Positions 1 through 8,465 are shown, numbered from the stretch's first letter. The stretch: DNA of 64,000 nt from CAVSQX01 sp963730225 (GCA_963730225.1 CAVSQX010000004.1:186001-250000); one strand, 5' to 3'. Translations and numbers: made by a program. The notes: generated by a model from the sequence alone, not told the origin.

Positions 1-1131
1 ACGGCGTCATCACCGTCGAGGAAGGCAAATCGCTCGACACCTCCATCGAGCTGGTCGAAGGAATGCAATTCGACAAAGGGTATCTGTCCCCGCATTTCAT
101 CACCGATCAGGCCGCCCAGGAAGCCGTGCTCGATGACGCCTACATCCTCATCCACGAGAAAAAAATCTCCAGCGCCCGCGATCTGGTCCCCGTGCTTTCC
201 AAAGCCGCCGAGACCGGCAAGCCGATGCTGATCATCGCCGAGGAAATCGAAGGCGAAGCCCTGGCGACTCTCGTCGTCAACAAGCTCCGCGGCACCCTGA
301 AAGTCGCCGCCGTCAAAGCCCCCGGCTTCGGTGACCGCCGCAAGGCCATGCTCGAAGACATCGCCATCGTCACCGGCGGCCAGGCCATCTTCGAAGAACT
401 CGGCATCAAGCTCGAAAACGTCGAGCTGAATCAACTCGGCCGGGCCAAGAAAATCCGCATCGACAAAGACAACACCACCATCATCGAAGGCGCCGGCTCC
501 GAATCGGCCATCAAGGGCCGAATCAACGCCCTCAAAACCGAGATCGACAACACGACTTCCGATTACGACAAGGAAAAACTCCAGGAGCGCCTGGCCAAAC
601 TCGCCGGTGGCGTTGCTCAGATCAACGTCGGGGCAGCCACCGAAGTGGCCATGAAGGAAAAGAAAGCCCGGGTTGAAGACGCCCTTCACGCCTGCCGCGC
701 CGCCGTCGAGGAAGGCATCCTCCCCGGCGGAGGCGTCGCCGTCATCCGCGCCGCCGCCAAAGTTCTCGACACCGTCAAGAAGCAAGCCAGGAGCGACGAC
801 CAATCGCTCGGCGTCGAGATCGTTCGCCGAGCCATCGAAGCCCCCATCAAACAAATCGCCGAAAACGCCGGCGTCGACGGCTCGGTCGTCGCGCAGAAAG
901 TGAAGGAGTCGAAAGAAACCAATTTTGGTTACAACGCCCTCACCCACGAATACGGCGACATGCTGAAGATGGGCGTCATCGTCCCGACGAAAGTCGAACG
1001 CACCGCCCTCCAAAACGCTGCTTCTATCGCCGGCCTGATGCTGACGACCGATGCGGTGATTTCCGAGATCAAAGAAGACAAGCCCGAACCCGCCGGCACC
1101 GGGCGGGGGTGGGATGGGTGGGATGTATTAA
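1..1131 (+). CDS. groL: 60-kDa chaperonin GroEL (5' truncated, frameshift at the very C-terminus)
   Basis: Subunit of the cytosolic ATP-driven GroEL-GroES folding chamber. The window opens inside the gene; what is present corresponds roughly to the apical domain onward (start of visible peptide GVITVEEGKS, then the GFGDRRKAML stretch, the VGAATEVAMKEKKARVEDA ATPase region and the LPGGGVA segment). The frame that is open to 1097 then runs on without a stop, but shifting by one base near 1098-1107 (a G/C-rich run) gives the canonical tail GGGMGGMY followed by TAA at 1129-1131. The true stop is therefore 1131 and a one-base indel lies just before it, either a sequencing error or a real mutation. 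A perfect intrinsic terminator follows. Function is certain; the exact frameshift base is not. Confidence 0.95.
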
Positions 1132-1152
1132 TTCCGCTCTGTGATAAAATGA

Positions 1153-1188
1153 AGGCTCGGAAGTTCCAAAGACTTCCGAGCCTTTTTC
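1153..1188 (+). terminator. Intrinsic terminator after groL
   Basis: Perfect 10-bp stem GGCTCGGAAG (1154-1163) and CTTCCGAGCC (1173-1182) with a 9-nt loop, followed directly by TTTTTCTTT. It sits 22 bases after the inferred groL stop, which independently supports that stop. Confidence 0.9.
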
Positions 1189-1202
1189 TTTGCTTCTCAA
1201 AG

Positions 1203-1679
1203 ATGAAACCGACCGTTTATCTTGAAACGACGATCATCAGCTATTTGACGGCGTGGCCGAGCCGTGATGTCATGCGTTTGACACACGAAATGCTAACGCG
1301 CCAATGGTGGGAACGGAGCAAGCCACATTTCGACTGCTACGTTTCAGATGTGGTGATTAAAGAGGCCTCAGCCGGCGATCCGGCGGCGGCAACCGAGCGT
1401 CTCAAAGCGTTGACCGGTGTCCCACGTCTCTCGGGATCGGAAGCGTCTTTGCTTTTAGCCGAGCAATTAGCGGCCGCGCTCTCACTACCACCTCGTGCGA
1501 GGCTCGATGCCGCGCACATCGCAATTTCAGCAATAAATGGCGTCGCCTTTCTCCTCACCTGGAACTGCAAGCACTTGGCCAACGGTATGCTCGCTGCTAA
1601 AATAGAGCGCACATGTTCGGATGCCGGGTTCATCGCCCCGCGCATTTTGACGCCGGAACTTCTGATGGTGCCCCCATGA
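1203..1679 (+). CDS. PIN-domain VapC-like toxin
   Basis: About 158 residues. PIN-domain proteins of the VapC group are metal-dependent RNases that usually act as toxins of type II toxin-antitoxin pairs. The N-terminus MKPTVYLETTIISYLTAW carries the acidic residue of the first PIN motif, and the C-terminal DAAHIAISAINGVAFLLTWN segment matches the last motifs of this subgroup. The ATG at 1203 is chosen because homologues start with this MKPxVYLETT motif. It lies in the same frame as groL, so without the groL frameshift correction it looks like a 538-residue fusion; the terminator between them argues for a separate gene. The stop overlaps the ATG of the next gene (ATGA), the usual coupling of a two-gene toxin-antitoxin unit. 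Toxicity is inferred, not shown. Confidence 0.8.
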   Translation: MKPTVYLETTIISYLTAWPSRDVMRLTHEMLTRQWWERSKPHFDCYVSDVVIKEASAGDPAAATERLKALTGVPRLSGSEASLLLAEQLAAALSLPPRARLDAAHIAISAINGVAFLLTWNCKHLANGMLAAKIERTCSDAGFIAPRILTPELLMVPP

Positions 1680-1879
1680 TCGATTACGACAAACCCGACG
1701 ATGATCCGATCGTGGCCGAAGTGCGCAAGGCCCGTGAAGAGTTCGCCGCGCACTTTAACTTCGATCTGCGCACAATCTTTGAAGATCTGCGCGAGCAAAG
1801 AGACAACGGCCAAACCTATGTCTCGCTGCCGCCACGCAGGCCACAAGGCTGGAACGGACCGGAGAAAAAGGCGGGATGA
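1676..1879 (+). CDS. Small partner protein of the PIN toxin (putative antitoxin)
   Basis: 67 residues, acidic and charged, starting MIDYDKPDDDPIVAEVRKAR. The DPIVAEVRKAREEFAAHFNFDL pattern is typical of small proteins found directly downstream of this PIN subgroup. The ATG overlaps the toxin stop codon by four bases, so the two are translationally coupled. No DNA-binding fold is obvious, unlike classical VapB, and the order is toxin first. Antitoxin function is inferred from position only. Confidence 0.65.
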   Translation: MIDYDKPDDDPIVAEVRKAREEFAAHFNFDLRTIFEDLREQRDNGQTYVSLPPRRPQGWNGPEKKAG

Positions 1880-2190
1880 AAACGCCGTCGTGGTACGGAC
1901 AAGATGCGGCGAAAACCGAATTCACTGGCGGCTGGCTAATCCAGAGCACGGTAGCGCAGCCTGATCGCCGGCGAACGACGCAATCCAGGAAGGTGTGTGT
2001 CGGTCAGCGCTTACATAAGCCAGACAGTGAGCAGAAGGGCGGATAGAAGTCGTGCTTGAATTTCTCAGAACGATTTCGGGGGAATGAAACCGGGACGTGG
2101 GGGAATGAAACCGGGAGAATGAAACCGGGACGTGAGGGCTCTGTCTCGACCCTCTGAAAACCGAGTGGGGGAATGAAACCGGGACGTGAG
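1880..2190. other. Gene-poor stretch between the toxin pair and the IS
   Basis: No convincing gene in 1880-2081. From 2082 the sequence is made of short repeats around GAATGAAACCGGGA (copies starting at 2082, 2103, 2117 and 2171) that lead into the left end of the insertion sequence. Confidence 0.6.
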
Positions 2191-2221
2191 GGCTCTGTCT
2201 CGACCCTCTGAAAACCGAGTG
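2117..2221. repeat. Tandem duplication of the IS left end (2 x 51 bp)
   Basis: Two identical 51-base units at 2117-2167 and 2171-2221, separated by GGG. Each has GAATGAAACCGGGACGTGAG followed by the IS terminal repeat GGCTCTGTCTCGACCCTC and then TGAAAACCGAGTG. The second copy abuts the transposase gene and is taken as the functional left end; the first looks like a duplication left by a past insertion or by recombination. Confidence 0.85.
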
Positions 2222-3195
2222 TGGCCGGCATAGAATTGGGCATCATGTTGACCTGCAAATCACCACGGAAGGTGATGCGGGTTGCCCATTATTTGGCCAG
2301 CCAATTCCTTCCGACGTATTCCAGTAAATTTTCGCGCAAGGATTTCACCCTGCCGCAACTGTTTGCCTGCCTGGTGGTGCGGGAGCAGCAGCGACAGACG
2401 TATCGGCAGACCGAGGCGCTGCTGCGCAGACGCCGATCATTGGTGCCGCGACATCGGCATGGGCAAAGTTCCCGATCACAACACGTTGTTCCGGGCCTTC
2501 CACACGCTGCGGCTTGGCCGCCGCGCCGGAAAATTGCTCAATGCGCTGACCGAGTGGTTTGCGGTGGCAAGGCTGCTGGGTTCCACGGCGGCCATCGACT
2601 CCACTCTCTATGACACGCACCATCGCAGCCGCCATTACGAGCGGCGTTGCCGGCACTACGCCGCCGGCCACGGCCAAACCGCGGATTCCCGCCGATCCCG
2701 CTCGGCCAAGCGGACCCCGAAGCTGGCGATGGCGATCGACACCGCCACCCATCTGATCCTCTCGGCCCGTGCCCGCATCGGCATGGGCTCGGACCATCCG
2801 GACTTTGAGCCGTTGCTGATCGATGCCAAGCGACGCTTGCCCGGCCGGCGGCTCAAGCACGTGCTGGCCGACGCTGGCTACGACAGCGAATCCAACCATC
2901 GCATCGCACGGCTCGGCCTGTCCATTCGCTCGCTGATCAAGACCGGCGTCGGCCGGCCGACCGCCAAAGCCCCCGCCGGCCGCTATCGCCGGCTGATGCG
3001 CCGGCAACTGGCCGGCTCTCAGAAAGGCCGTCCCTACGGCCAGCGTGCCCAGGCCGAGACCGTCGCCAGCATGCTCAAACGCAACCTCGGCGACGCTCTC
3101 CGCGCCCGTAGTCCGCGCACCCGTCGTCATGAATTGCTCCTGCGCGTCATCACGCACAACGTGATGCTCTGAATGTCGAGGGTCGAGACAGAGCC
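2191..3195 (+). mobile_element. IS4/IS5-type insertion sequence, about 1.0 kb
   Basis: Inverted ends: GGCTCTGTCTCGACCCTC at 2191-2208 and its exact reverse complement at 3178-3195 (18/18). Both ends are flanked by the same nine bases, GGACGTGAG (2182-2190 and 3196-3204), which reads as a 9-bp target duplication. The single internal gene codes for a DDE transposase. Nine-base duplications occur in the IS903 group of IS5 and in IS4-like elements; the exact family is not assigned here. Confidence 0.85.
2245..3172 (+). pseudogene. DDE transposase, split by a one-base frameshift
   Basis: The N-terminal part starts near 2245 (MLTCKSPRKVMRVAHYLASQ) and reads ..REQQRQTYRQTEALLR up to about 2427; the remainder continues one base later as DADHWCRDIGMGKVPDHNTLF and runs to the stop at 3172. 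Removing the A at 2428 restores LLRDADHW. The DDE core is visible: AIDSTLYDTHH, LADAGYDSESNH and a late glutamate in QAETVASMLKRNLG. About 308 residues if repaired, a normal length for IS4/IS5 transposases. No slippery heptamer is seen, so programmed frameshifting is unlikely. The element is probably inactive unless the indel is an error. Confidence 0.85.
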
Positions 3196-3247
3196 GGACG
3201 TGAGAGGTTTATTGTGCCCGCCGTTCGCGGTGACGCAAGCCTTTACA

Positions 3248-3376
3248 TTATTCGGATGCCGCCAACCTTCTCCTCAGTAGTTCATACATAACCACCCCAC
3301 CCGCCACCGCGACGTTCAGCGAATCCGCCCGCCCGCTCATCGGCAGGCCGGGAACAAAAAAGGTGGCATCCATCTA
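3248..3376 (-). pseudogene. C-terminal remnant of a TrmH/SpoU family RNA methyltransferase
   Basis: Reverse-strand peptide of about 41 residues, reading MDATFFVPGLPMSGRADSL and on through NVAVAGGVVMYELLRRR to a TAA at 3248-3250. The P-M-x-G-x-x-x-S-L-N-V-x-V-A motif is the conserved AdoMet-knot end of the SPOUT methyltransferases TrmH and RlmB. An in-frame TAG precedes the fragment, so the catalytic N-terminal part is missing. A gene remnant left in a mobile-element-rich patch. Confidence 0.75.
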
Positions 3377-3385
3377 TTTCTGCAG

Positions 3386-3568
3386 CTATTTGATCGGATC
3401 AAGCAAGTCCAGCAGATTGCCGACGATTTGCTCCACCAGCGATTCGGGCAGGCGGTGCAGAAACGCTGCGGAGCGCTGGCGGTAGTCGAAGCTTTTGATG
3501 CAATCGCAAAGAATCATGCTGGGCCTGGGCAGGTAGCCGTCGGGCATGGGGAGCCAGAGCGGGCCGGG
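3386..3568 (-). pseudogene. Probable PemK/MazF-type toxin remnant
   Basis: Reverse-strand reading frame bounded by stops: NPGPLWLPMPDGYLPRPSM, then ILCDCIKSFDYRQRSAAFLH and RLPESLVEQIVGNLLDLLDP. The pattern 'S-x-I-L-C-D-x-I-K-S-x-D-x-R' followed by two amphipathic helices resembles the C-terminal half of MazF/PemK endoribonucleases. The N-terminal strands with the conserved R-G-D-I-W start are absent and no start codon fits. Family assignment is tentative. Confidence 0.45.
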
Positions 3569-3624
3569 GTTTTGGGGTGGTGAGATTTACCTTCGGAAAT
3601 GGGTGGGTCAAACGATTGTTGCGG

Positions 3625-3652
3625 AAGCCCACGGATGGCGATCCGTGGGCTT
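3625..3652 (+). repeat. REP palindrome, left copy
   Basis: 28-nt hairpin AAGCCCACGGAT-GGCG-ATCCGTGGGCTT, a perfect 12-bp stem with a 4-nt loop, ten bases before the start of the RAYT-like gene. Its exact reverse complement lies at 4260-4287 on the other side of that gene. Confidence 0.85.
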
Positions 3653-3661
3653 TGGGGATTT

Positions 3662-4255
3662 ATGCTTGAGGTTGGCCGTGTTGGCGGGGAACATTTCGGC
3701 GTGAAAAAATCCAACCCAGCATCGGGCCCGTGGAATGGGTGGTTCCACGTGACGGCTCCAGTGTATGGCTCGTGGCTGCGCGGCGATCCGCGCGGGTGGA
3801 GGGAACGGCATCATCGAAAACATGTCGAAGGGGATTACAAGAATCCGCCGCCGCAGGGGACTGGGGAGGAACTTTATCAACATTCGAAGGGTCTGATGAA
3901 GCGCCAGGCGGTCTGCATCGAGACGGAGCTTCGGCAATTCGTCGTTGATGCGGTCGTAGAAAAGCTGCGGCAGGATGGAATCGAAGTGCTGGCCGTTTGT
4001 GTCGATGGAAAGCACCTGCATTGCCTGGCGCGGTTTGTGGATCGTGATGTGCGGCACTGGATCGGTCGGGCGAAGAAGCACGCTTCGCATAAGATCCGAC
4101 AGTGCGGATTGCGCAGCGATGAAGGGGGCCTTTGGGCCAAGCGATGCGATGTGGAGCCGATCGAGGATCGGCCGCATCAGATCAACACGTTCAAGTATGT
4201 GCTGGATCATCGGCATCGCGGGGCGGCGATTTGGAGATTTGATCGAGTTGGGTGA
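3662..4255 (+). CDS. REP-associated tyrosine transposase-like protein (HUH/Y1 family)
   Basis: 197 residues. Y1 HUH transposases cut and join single-stranded DNA through one tyrosine; RAYT members act on REP hairpins. Visible here: the N-terminal YGSWLRGDPRGWRERHHR block typical of a planctomycete family annotated as transposase, then the HUH motif as GKHLHCL (His118 and His120), and a candidate catalytic tyrosine in TFKYVLDHR (Tyr179). The start at 3662 is the first ATG after the left REP hairpin; homologues begin near FHVTAPVYGSW (residue about 32), so a later non-ATG start is possible. The gene is bracketed by two inverted REP hairpins, as in a REPtron. Activity is inferred. Confidence 0.75.
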   Translation: MLEVGRVGGEHFGVKKSNPASGPWNGWFHVTAPVYGSWLRGDPRGWRERHHRKHVEGDYKNPPPQGTGEELYQHSKGLMKRQAVCIETELRQFVVDAVVEKLRQDGIEVLAVCVDGKHLHCLARFVDRDVRHWIGRAKKHASHKIRQCGLRSDEGGLWAKRCDVEPIEDRPHQINTFKYVLDHRHRGAAIWRFDRVG

Positions 4256-4259
4256 ACCG

Positions 4260-4287
4260 AAGCCCACGGATCGCCATCCGTGGGCTT
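4260..4287 (-). repeat. REP palindrome, right copy (inverted)
   Basis: 28-nt hairpin AAGCCCACGGAT-CGCC-ATCCGTGGGCTT. Because the loop is CGCC rather than GGCG, this copy is the exact reverse complement of the left copy, so the pair is inverted around the HUH transposase-like gene. It starts five bases after that gene's stop. Confidence 0.85.
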
Positions 4288-4354
4288 TGCAACGCATGGC
4301 ATGTATATCCAAAGCGCTTGCCTCCGCTGATCTTCACCGTTTACGCTGTTTTGG

Positions 4355-5745
4355 ATGATCGATCCGGCCGCATCGCCGAAAGGTTATTCCTACACCACCG
4401 CGTGCTCTTGGCTGGTCATCCTCGGCATCGTTGCATTCATTGTGGTCAGAAATACCACGGCCGCGCTGAAGGCTGCCGATCGGCCGCTGACTTCGGTCGT
4501 GCCGGCGCCGGATGTGTCGCTGGAGATTACCAGCCGGATGCTGATCGGGCAGACCGAGCTGCTTGCCCGGCTACCCAGTGGAACCGACCCGGCCCTGGTT
4601 TCCCGGCAGCGCGGAAGAATGATCGCGGCGATCGATGCGGCCGCCATTACGCCGGCCGATAAGCTCAATGCGATCCCGGTCATTGCAGAACTGAGCGGAG
4701 CGGATGCGGCGATTGACGGGCTGGATCAACTTCAGCCGCGCCTTGCGCCCAATCCGCAATTTGCCGGCGACGCCGATGTGCTTCGCGGCATCTACCTGCA
4801 CCGCGCCCAATCCGTAACAGCATCCCAGCGGGAGGGGCTGCTGCAAAGGCACGGGTGGTTCGGCCAACTGGCGCTGGTGTTCGGCCTGCCGGCACAGGAC
4901 CGGCAGCGGCAGGCTGTTCTTGCGAGGGCAATGCAAACGACGATTGTTCTGGGGATTGCCTTCATCGCCGGGTTGCTGGTGGTTGGCGCTGGCCTGGTGC
5001 TGCTGGTGGTGGGAATCGTGCTGCTGAAAAAGGGCCGCATTAATCCTGCGTACCGTCCGAGCCCACCGCTTGGGCCGCCGGTCTTTCTCGAGACATTTGC
5101 TCTGTGGCTTTGCTTGTGGGTAGCCAGTTGGTTGATCTACCGGCTGCTGGGCTGGCAGTTGGAAATCCCGACCGCGGAACTGATCGCGTTGGTATTCACT
5201 GGGGGAGTTGCGCTCTGGCCGTTGCGGCGTGGCGCTGTCTGGCGCAGCTGCGGTTCGATCTGGGGTGGCACGCTGGCCGCGGTCTGCCCCGGGAGATTTT
5301 CGACGGGTTGATCGGCTACATCGCCGGGTTGCCAATCGTAGCGATTGGATTGCTCATCTCAGCGATGCTCATTCGTGAATCGGGCAACCGACCGACGCAT
5401 CCCATCCTGCGCGAACTGGCACAGGGCGCCAGCGCAATGTCTCTTGCGGGAATCTACTTCGCCGCATGCCTGCTTGCGCCGCTGATCGAGGAAACGATGT
5501 TTCGGGGTGCGCTGTATTCTCACCTTCGCCGCGGTCATCGGCCATTCTTTGCAGCGCTGGCCAGCTCGCTTCTTTTTGCCGCCATTCATCCGCAGGGTTG
5601 GGCGGCCATTCCCGTGCTTGGATCAATCGGGTTCGTGCTGGCAATGCTCCGCGAATGGCGCGGCTCCCTGGCCTCTTCCATGACCGCCCACGCCCTGAAC
5701 AACGCCGGCGCGCTGACCATTGTGGTATTGCTGCTGCGAAGCTGA
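4355..5745 (+). CDS. CPBP family intramembrane metalloprotease (frameshifted)
   Basis: Membrane protein of the CAAX/bacteriocin-processing (CPBP, Abi) family; members are glutamate proteases acting inside the membrane. The N-terminal part (MIDPAASPKG, a TM helix near residues 19-33, an extracellular stretch, then two or three TM helices) runs in one frame to about 5235. The catalytic part continues in the next frame: QLRFDLGWHAGRGLPREIF, then the family motifs EETMFRGAL (near 5488), LLFAAIHPQGW and the HALNN motif, ending at 5745. A single-base indel around 5233-5252 joins them into one protein of about 463 residues. The long N-terminal extension before the protease core is less usual. No substrate can be deduced from the neighbours. 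Confidence 0.8.
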
Positions 5746-5825
5746 AACAGTCCGGCCGATGCCCGGCTGCAAAGAAAGCATCGATTTATCCGGCGACGCC
5801 AGCGCGCCGATTTGCGCGTCGCCAA

Positions 5826-6742
5826 TTACCGCCGTCGCGGCCGGCGGCGGAGCAGGGTGAGTCCGCCCAAACCAAGCAATCCCATCGACATGGGTTCGGG
5901 CACCACGACGACATTCGGACCGGCGGCCTCGTCGGCGGCGACCTGCGATGCGGTCTGGGCGTCGTTATAAATGCGAAACTCATCGATGCTGCCGGACGTG
6001 GCGTTGTCGGCCAGGAACGGCGAACGGCCAAGGTAGGCGTTGGTGAAATTGTAAGAACTAAGAGGAATGGCCGTGATCGACTGCTGAAGCCCGCCGATAT
6101 TCCCCGCGCTGACGTCGTACAGATAGTAGCTGAGCGTCCCGGCAACCGAATCGATAACGGTTGCCGACATGAAGGTTTCGCCGTCGTCCATGTAACCGCC
6201 GCCGCCCGCGCCAACTCCGGGAGTTGTCCCATAGGCGTCGGTCTCGCCACCCGCGTAGCCGGCCAGGCTCTGGGCGATGTGCGAGCCACCGGTGTTCGCA
6301 CCGCCGGGAGGAGTTGCGGGCTGAGGAGCGGAGATCGTGTGCATCAGGTATTGTCCGTTGGTCGCTCCTGGTGGATTGGTGTCGTTGGCGTTGTTGGTGA
6401 ATGCCCACGACTCGGTGAAGAAGCCCGAGCCGGTGAAGGTGACCCATTCTTCGATGGTCGCGCTCCCGCTGCTGGGCAGGATGCTGGCGGGAAGGGATAA
6501 GTATCCGTTGGTGTCGGGCGCCGTTCCTGTTCCCGCGGTGAAGTTGGGATTATTCAATTGCAGCGCGCCGCCGGAAACGGTCGCGCTGTTCATCAGCGTG
6601 CCATTGCCCCGCCGACCGAATCGCTGGCGTCGGTGGTAAAGCTGTAGCGATGAATCAGATTTGCTCGAACCGACCCGGCAGCAAACAGCATGCCCATTGC
6701 GGCGACAGACCCCAAGCCAACTCGGCGCAAGTGACTTTTCAT
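5826..6742 (-). CDS. LamG-like PEP-CTERM exported protein (frameshifted)
   Basis: Start at 6742 is set by the strong Shine-Dalgarno GGAGGAG and a signal peptide (MKSHLRRVGLGSVAAMGMLF..SVRA). The mature start LIHRYSFTTDASDSVGG is the standard opening of a LamG/concanavalin-like domain; the frame then breaks at about 6603-6611 (TTGCCCCGCC) and continues as NGTLMNSATVSGGALQLNN through ..GSIDEFRIYNDAQTASQV, the usual LamG end. The C-terminus VVPEPMSMGLLGLGGLTLL plus RRRPRRR is a PEP-CTERM sorting signal, cut by an exosortase and used to hold proteins at the cell surface. About 304 residues if repaired. Ligand unknown; LamG domains usually bind carbohydrate. Confidence 0.85.
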
Positions 6743-7021
6743 TTTCTCCTCCAAAACCGGGCTAGCAGCTAGGCCCCTGAGAGGCCTGGATATGATTGCT
6801 CACCCACGCGCGGCATTATGCCGAATTACTTTCTTTCAGTCAATAAAAATGCGCTATTTTATTTCACTGTGAAACTAAGCAACCCCTGGCTTGGGGGCGC
6901 GTTAGGGCACACACCGAGGCGCCTTGCCGCCTGAATATAGCGACAAATTGCTTTTTCGCCGAAGCTGAAGCAGGAACCGGAAACCCCCACCGCTCAAATC
7001 CGTTCGCGACGGCCGTTCACT
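6743..7021. other. Intergenic, no gene seen
   Basis: Upstream region of the LamG PEP-CTERM gene and downstream of the DUF3592 gene. It contains an AT-rich block around 6835-6870 that could hold the promoter of the PEP-CTERM gene, but no clear -35/-10 pair was recognised. Confidence 0.4.
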
Positions 7022-7489
7022 TCACTGATTTCCCATCACATCAAACATCCCGCTGCCCCCGACCGGCAGCGGCGTCCTGGGCAGTGCGTAGTAGATCGTC
7101 ACTCCCACCAATCCCCCCGAAATCAGGATCAGCAGCATCCCGATCATCAGCACATGCGTGTGCCCGGCGAGGCGCGACACGCCGGCGTCGCCGGGGCAGT
7201 ATTCGATGTCGATCGTCTGGCCGACGCTCGGCTGCGAGCCGTCATCCGGCACATCATCCGACTCCGTCCGCACGGCGCCGTTGCTTTCGCCGAAGCGATA
7301 CATCACCGAAACCATCGGCGTCCGCGAGCCATGGCGGCTGTGCTGAATGTATCGGTTCTCCTGTACGACGACCGCCCGACCCGCCTTGCCCAGAAATGCG
7401 TATCGCAACTCCACGAAGGTTTCGTACGCCAGAATCAGCAGAATGAACGCGATGACCGGCCGCGGATCTCTTCTGGAATTCCTGCCCAT
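7022..7489 (-). CDS. DUF3592 domain membrane protein
   Basis: 155 residues. A TM helix near the N-terminus (VIAFILLILAYETFVELRYAF), a beta-rich loop with the DUF3592 pattern (V-V-x-E-N-R-Y...M-V-S-V-M-Y-R-F, then GQTIDIEYCPGDAG) and a second TM helix near the C-terminus (VLMIGMLLILISGGLVGVTI). The ATG at 7489 (MGRNSRRD) directly before the first TM is preferred over a longer upstream reading frame. Function of DUF3592 proteins is unknown. A distant relative lies in the mre cluster at 46422-47180. Confidence 0.65.
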   Translation of the reverse strand: MGRNSRRDPRPVIAFILLILAYETFVELRYAFLGKAGRAVVVQENRYIQHSRHGSRTPMVSVMYRFGESNGAVRTESDDVPDDGSQPSVGQTIDIEYCPGDAGVSRLAGHTHVLMIGMLLILISGGLVGVTIYYALPRTPLPVGGSGMFDVMGNQ

Positions 7490-7655
7490 GTGATGCCCGC
7501 AATCCCGCCCGGCCGGCGGCCCATGATCCTGCGGCGTCCGCATTGGCTCTATCGGCATGGCGTGAAGAGGCATGAAATCGAGCCGGCAAGCGAAACCGGC
7601 GCAACCACCGCCCACATTCCACAACCTCAAAATAACCCGTTTTTGCCGTTTTCTG

Positions 7656-7686
7656 TTGACATCCGACCCGAATTTTTTGGTATCCA
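7656..7686 (+). promoter_or_regulatory. Possible promoter of the CHRD gene
   Basis: A consensus -35 TTGACA (7656-7661) is followed 19 bases later by TATCCA (7681-7686). The spacing is long and the -10 weak, so this is only a candidate. Confidence 0.3.
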
Positions 7687-7745
7687 CTTCTGGTTCAGTT
7701 CGTTTGAAACCCAGTTCCGTCCTAGCCCACAGGGAGAAATGCACC

Positions 7746-8278
7746 ATGCGGCAGACGTCTTTACTCAGGCTGCTCGCCATCGCGCTTGCCGGCTTGTTTG
7801 TCACAAATCGCGCTTCTGCAACAACTTACGCACTCGATGCGAATCTTGATCCGTTCCAGGAGGTTCCGCCACACAACACTCCGGGATATGGCTCGGCCGA
7901 CCTCACCCTCGATGACTCCGCCGCGACACTGACCATCAATGCCTCTACAGGCATTTATGCCGATCTGCTCGCCGGGGCCACTACCGTCCGGCTTCAGGAT
8001 GCGGCCGTCGGCGCCAGCGGGCCTACCATCGGCACGTTCAACCTCGACACCCCCCGGGCAACACTTCGGGAACTTTCAGCGGTTCGGTGGGCTCACTCAC
8101 CGCCGGCCAAATCAGCGACATCATCGCCGGTAACACCTATCTGAACATCACCGATTCCGTCTTCCCCAGCGGCGAAATCCGCGGCCAGATCGAAATCCTC
8201 CCCGAGCCCGCTTCGCTGGCCATCGTCGGATGTGTTGGATTTCTTGCCATGCGCCGCCGTCCCCGGTCGCGGGCATAA
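7746..8278 (+). CDS. CHRD domain PEP-CTERM protein (frameshifted)
   Basis: Exported protein of about 177 residues. ATG at 7746 is supported by GGGAG eight bases upstream and a clear signal peptide (LLRLLAIALAGLFVTNRASA). The CHRD domain, named after chordin, is recognised from LDPFQEVPPHNTPGYGSADL, VRLQDAAVG.. and the final IRGQIE strand. The frame breaks in a run of six C at 8050-8055: before it NLDTP, after it PGNTSGTFSGSVGSLTAGQ. The tail EPASLAIVGCVGFLAMRRR is a PEP-CTERM-like sorting signal with the first Pro as LPEP. Function of CHRD proteins in bacteria is unclear. Confidence 0.8.
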
Positions 8279-8465
8279 GTTTGATCGGAAAAGCGGATCA
8301 TTCAAGATTATCGCCGGCCGCGATGCGCTTCGGCCAAGGCGAACGCAACTCCCATTGACTTCCGCGCCGCGTCCCTCCTACATTCATTCCATGCGTGCGG
8401 CATGTTGCCCACGCGGTCTTTATTCCCCGCTGAGCGCGTAACGCCTCGGCGAGAAGGAGCTAATC

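Noticed and set aside
63..1679. A single GroEL-PIN fusion protein of 538 residues
   Set aside because: The normal GroEL tail and stop lie one base out of frame and a perfect terminator separates the two genes. Kept as a finding, but not as the annotation.
2221..3172. Programmed frameshifting of the transposase
   Set aside because: No slippery heptamer such as A6G and no stimulating hairpin was seen at 2425-2430; an added A explains the shift.
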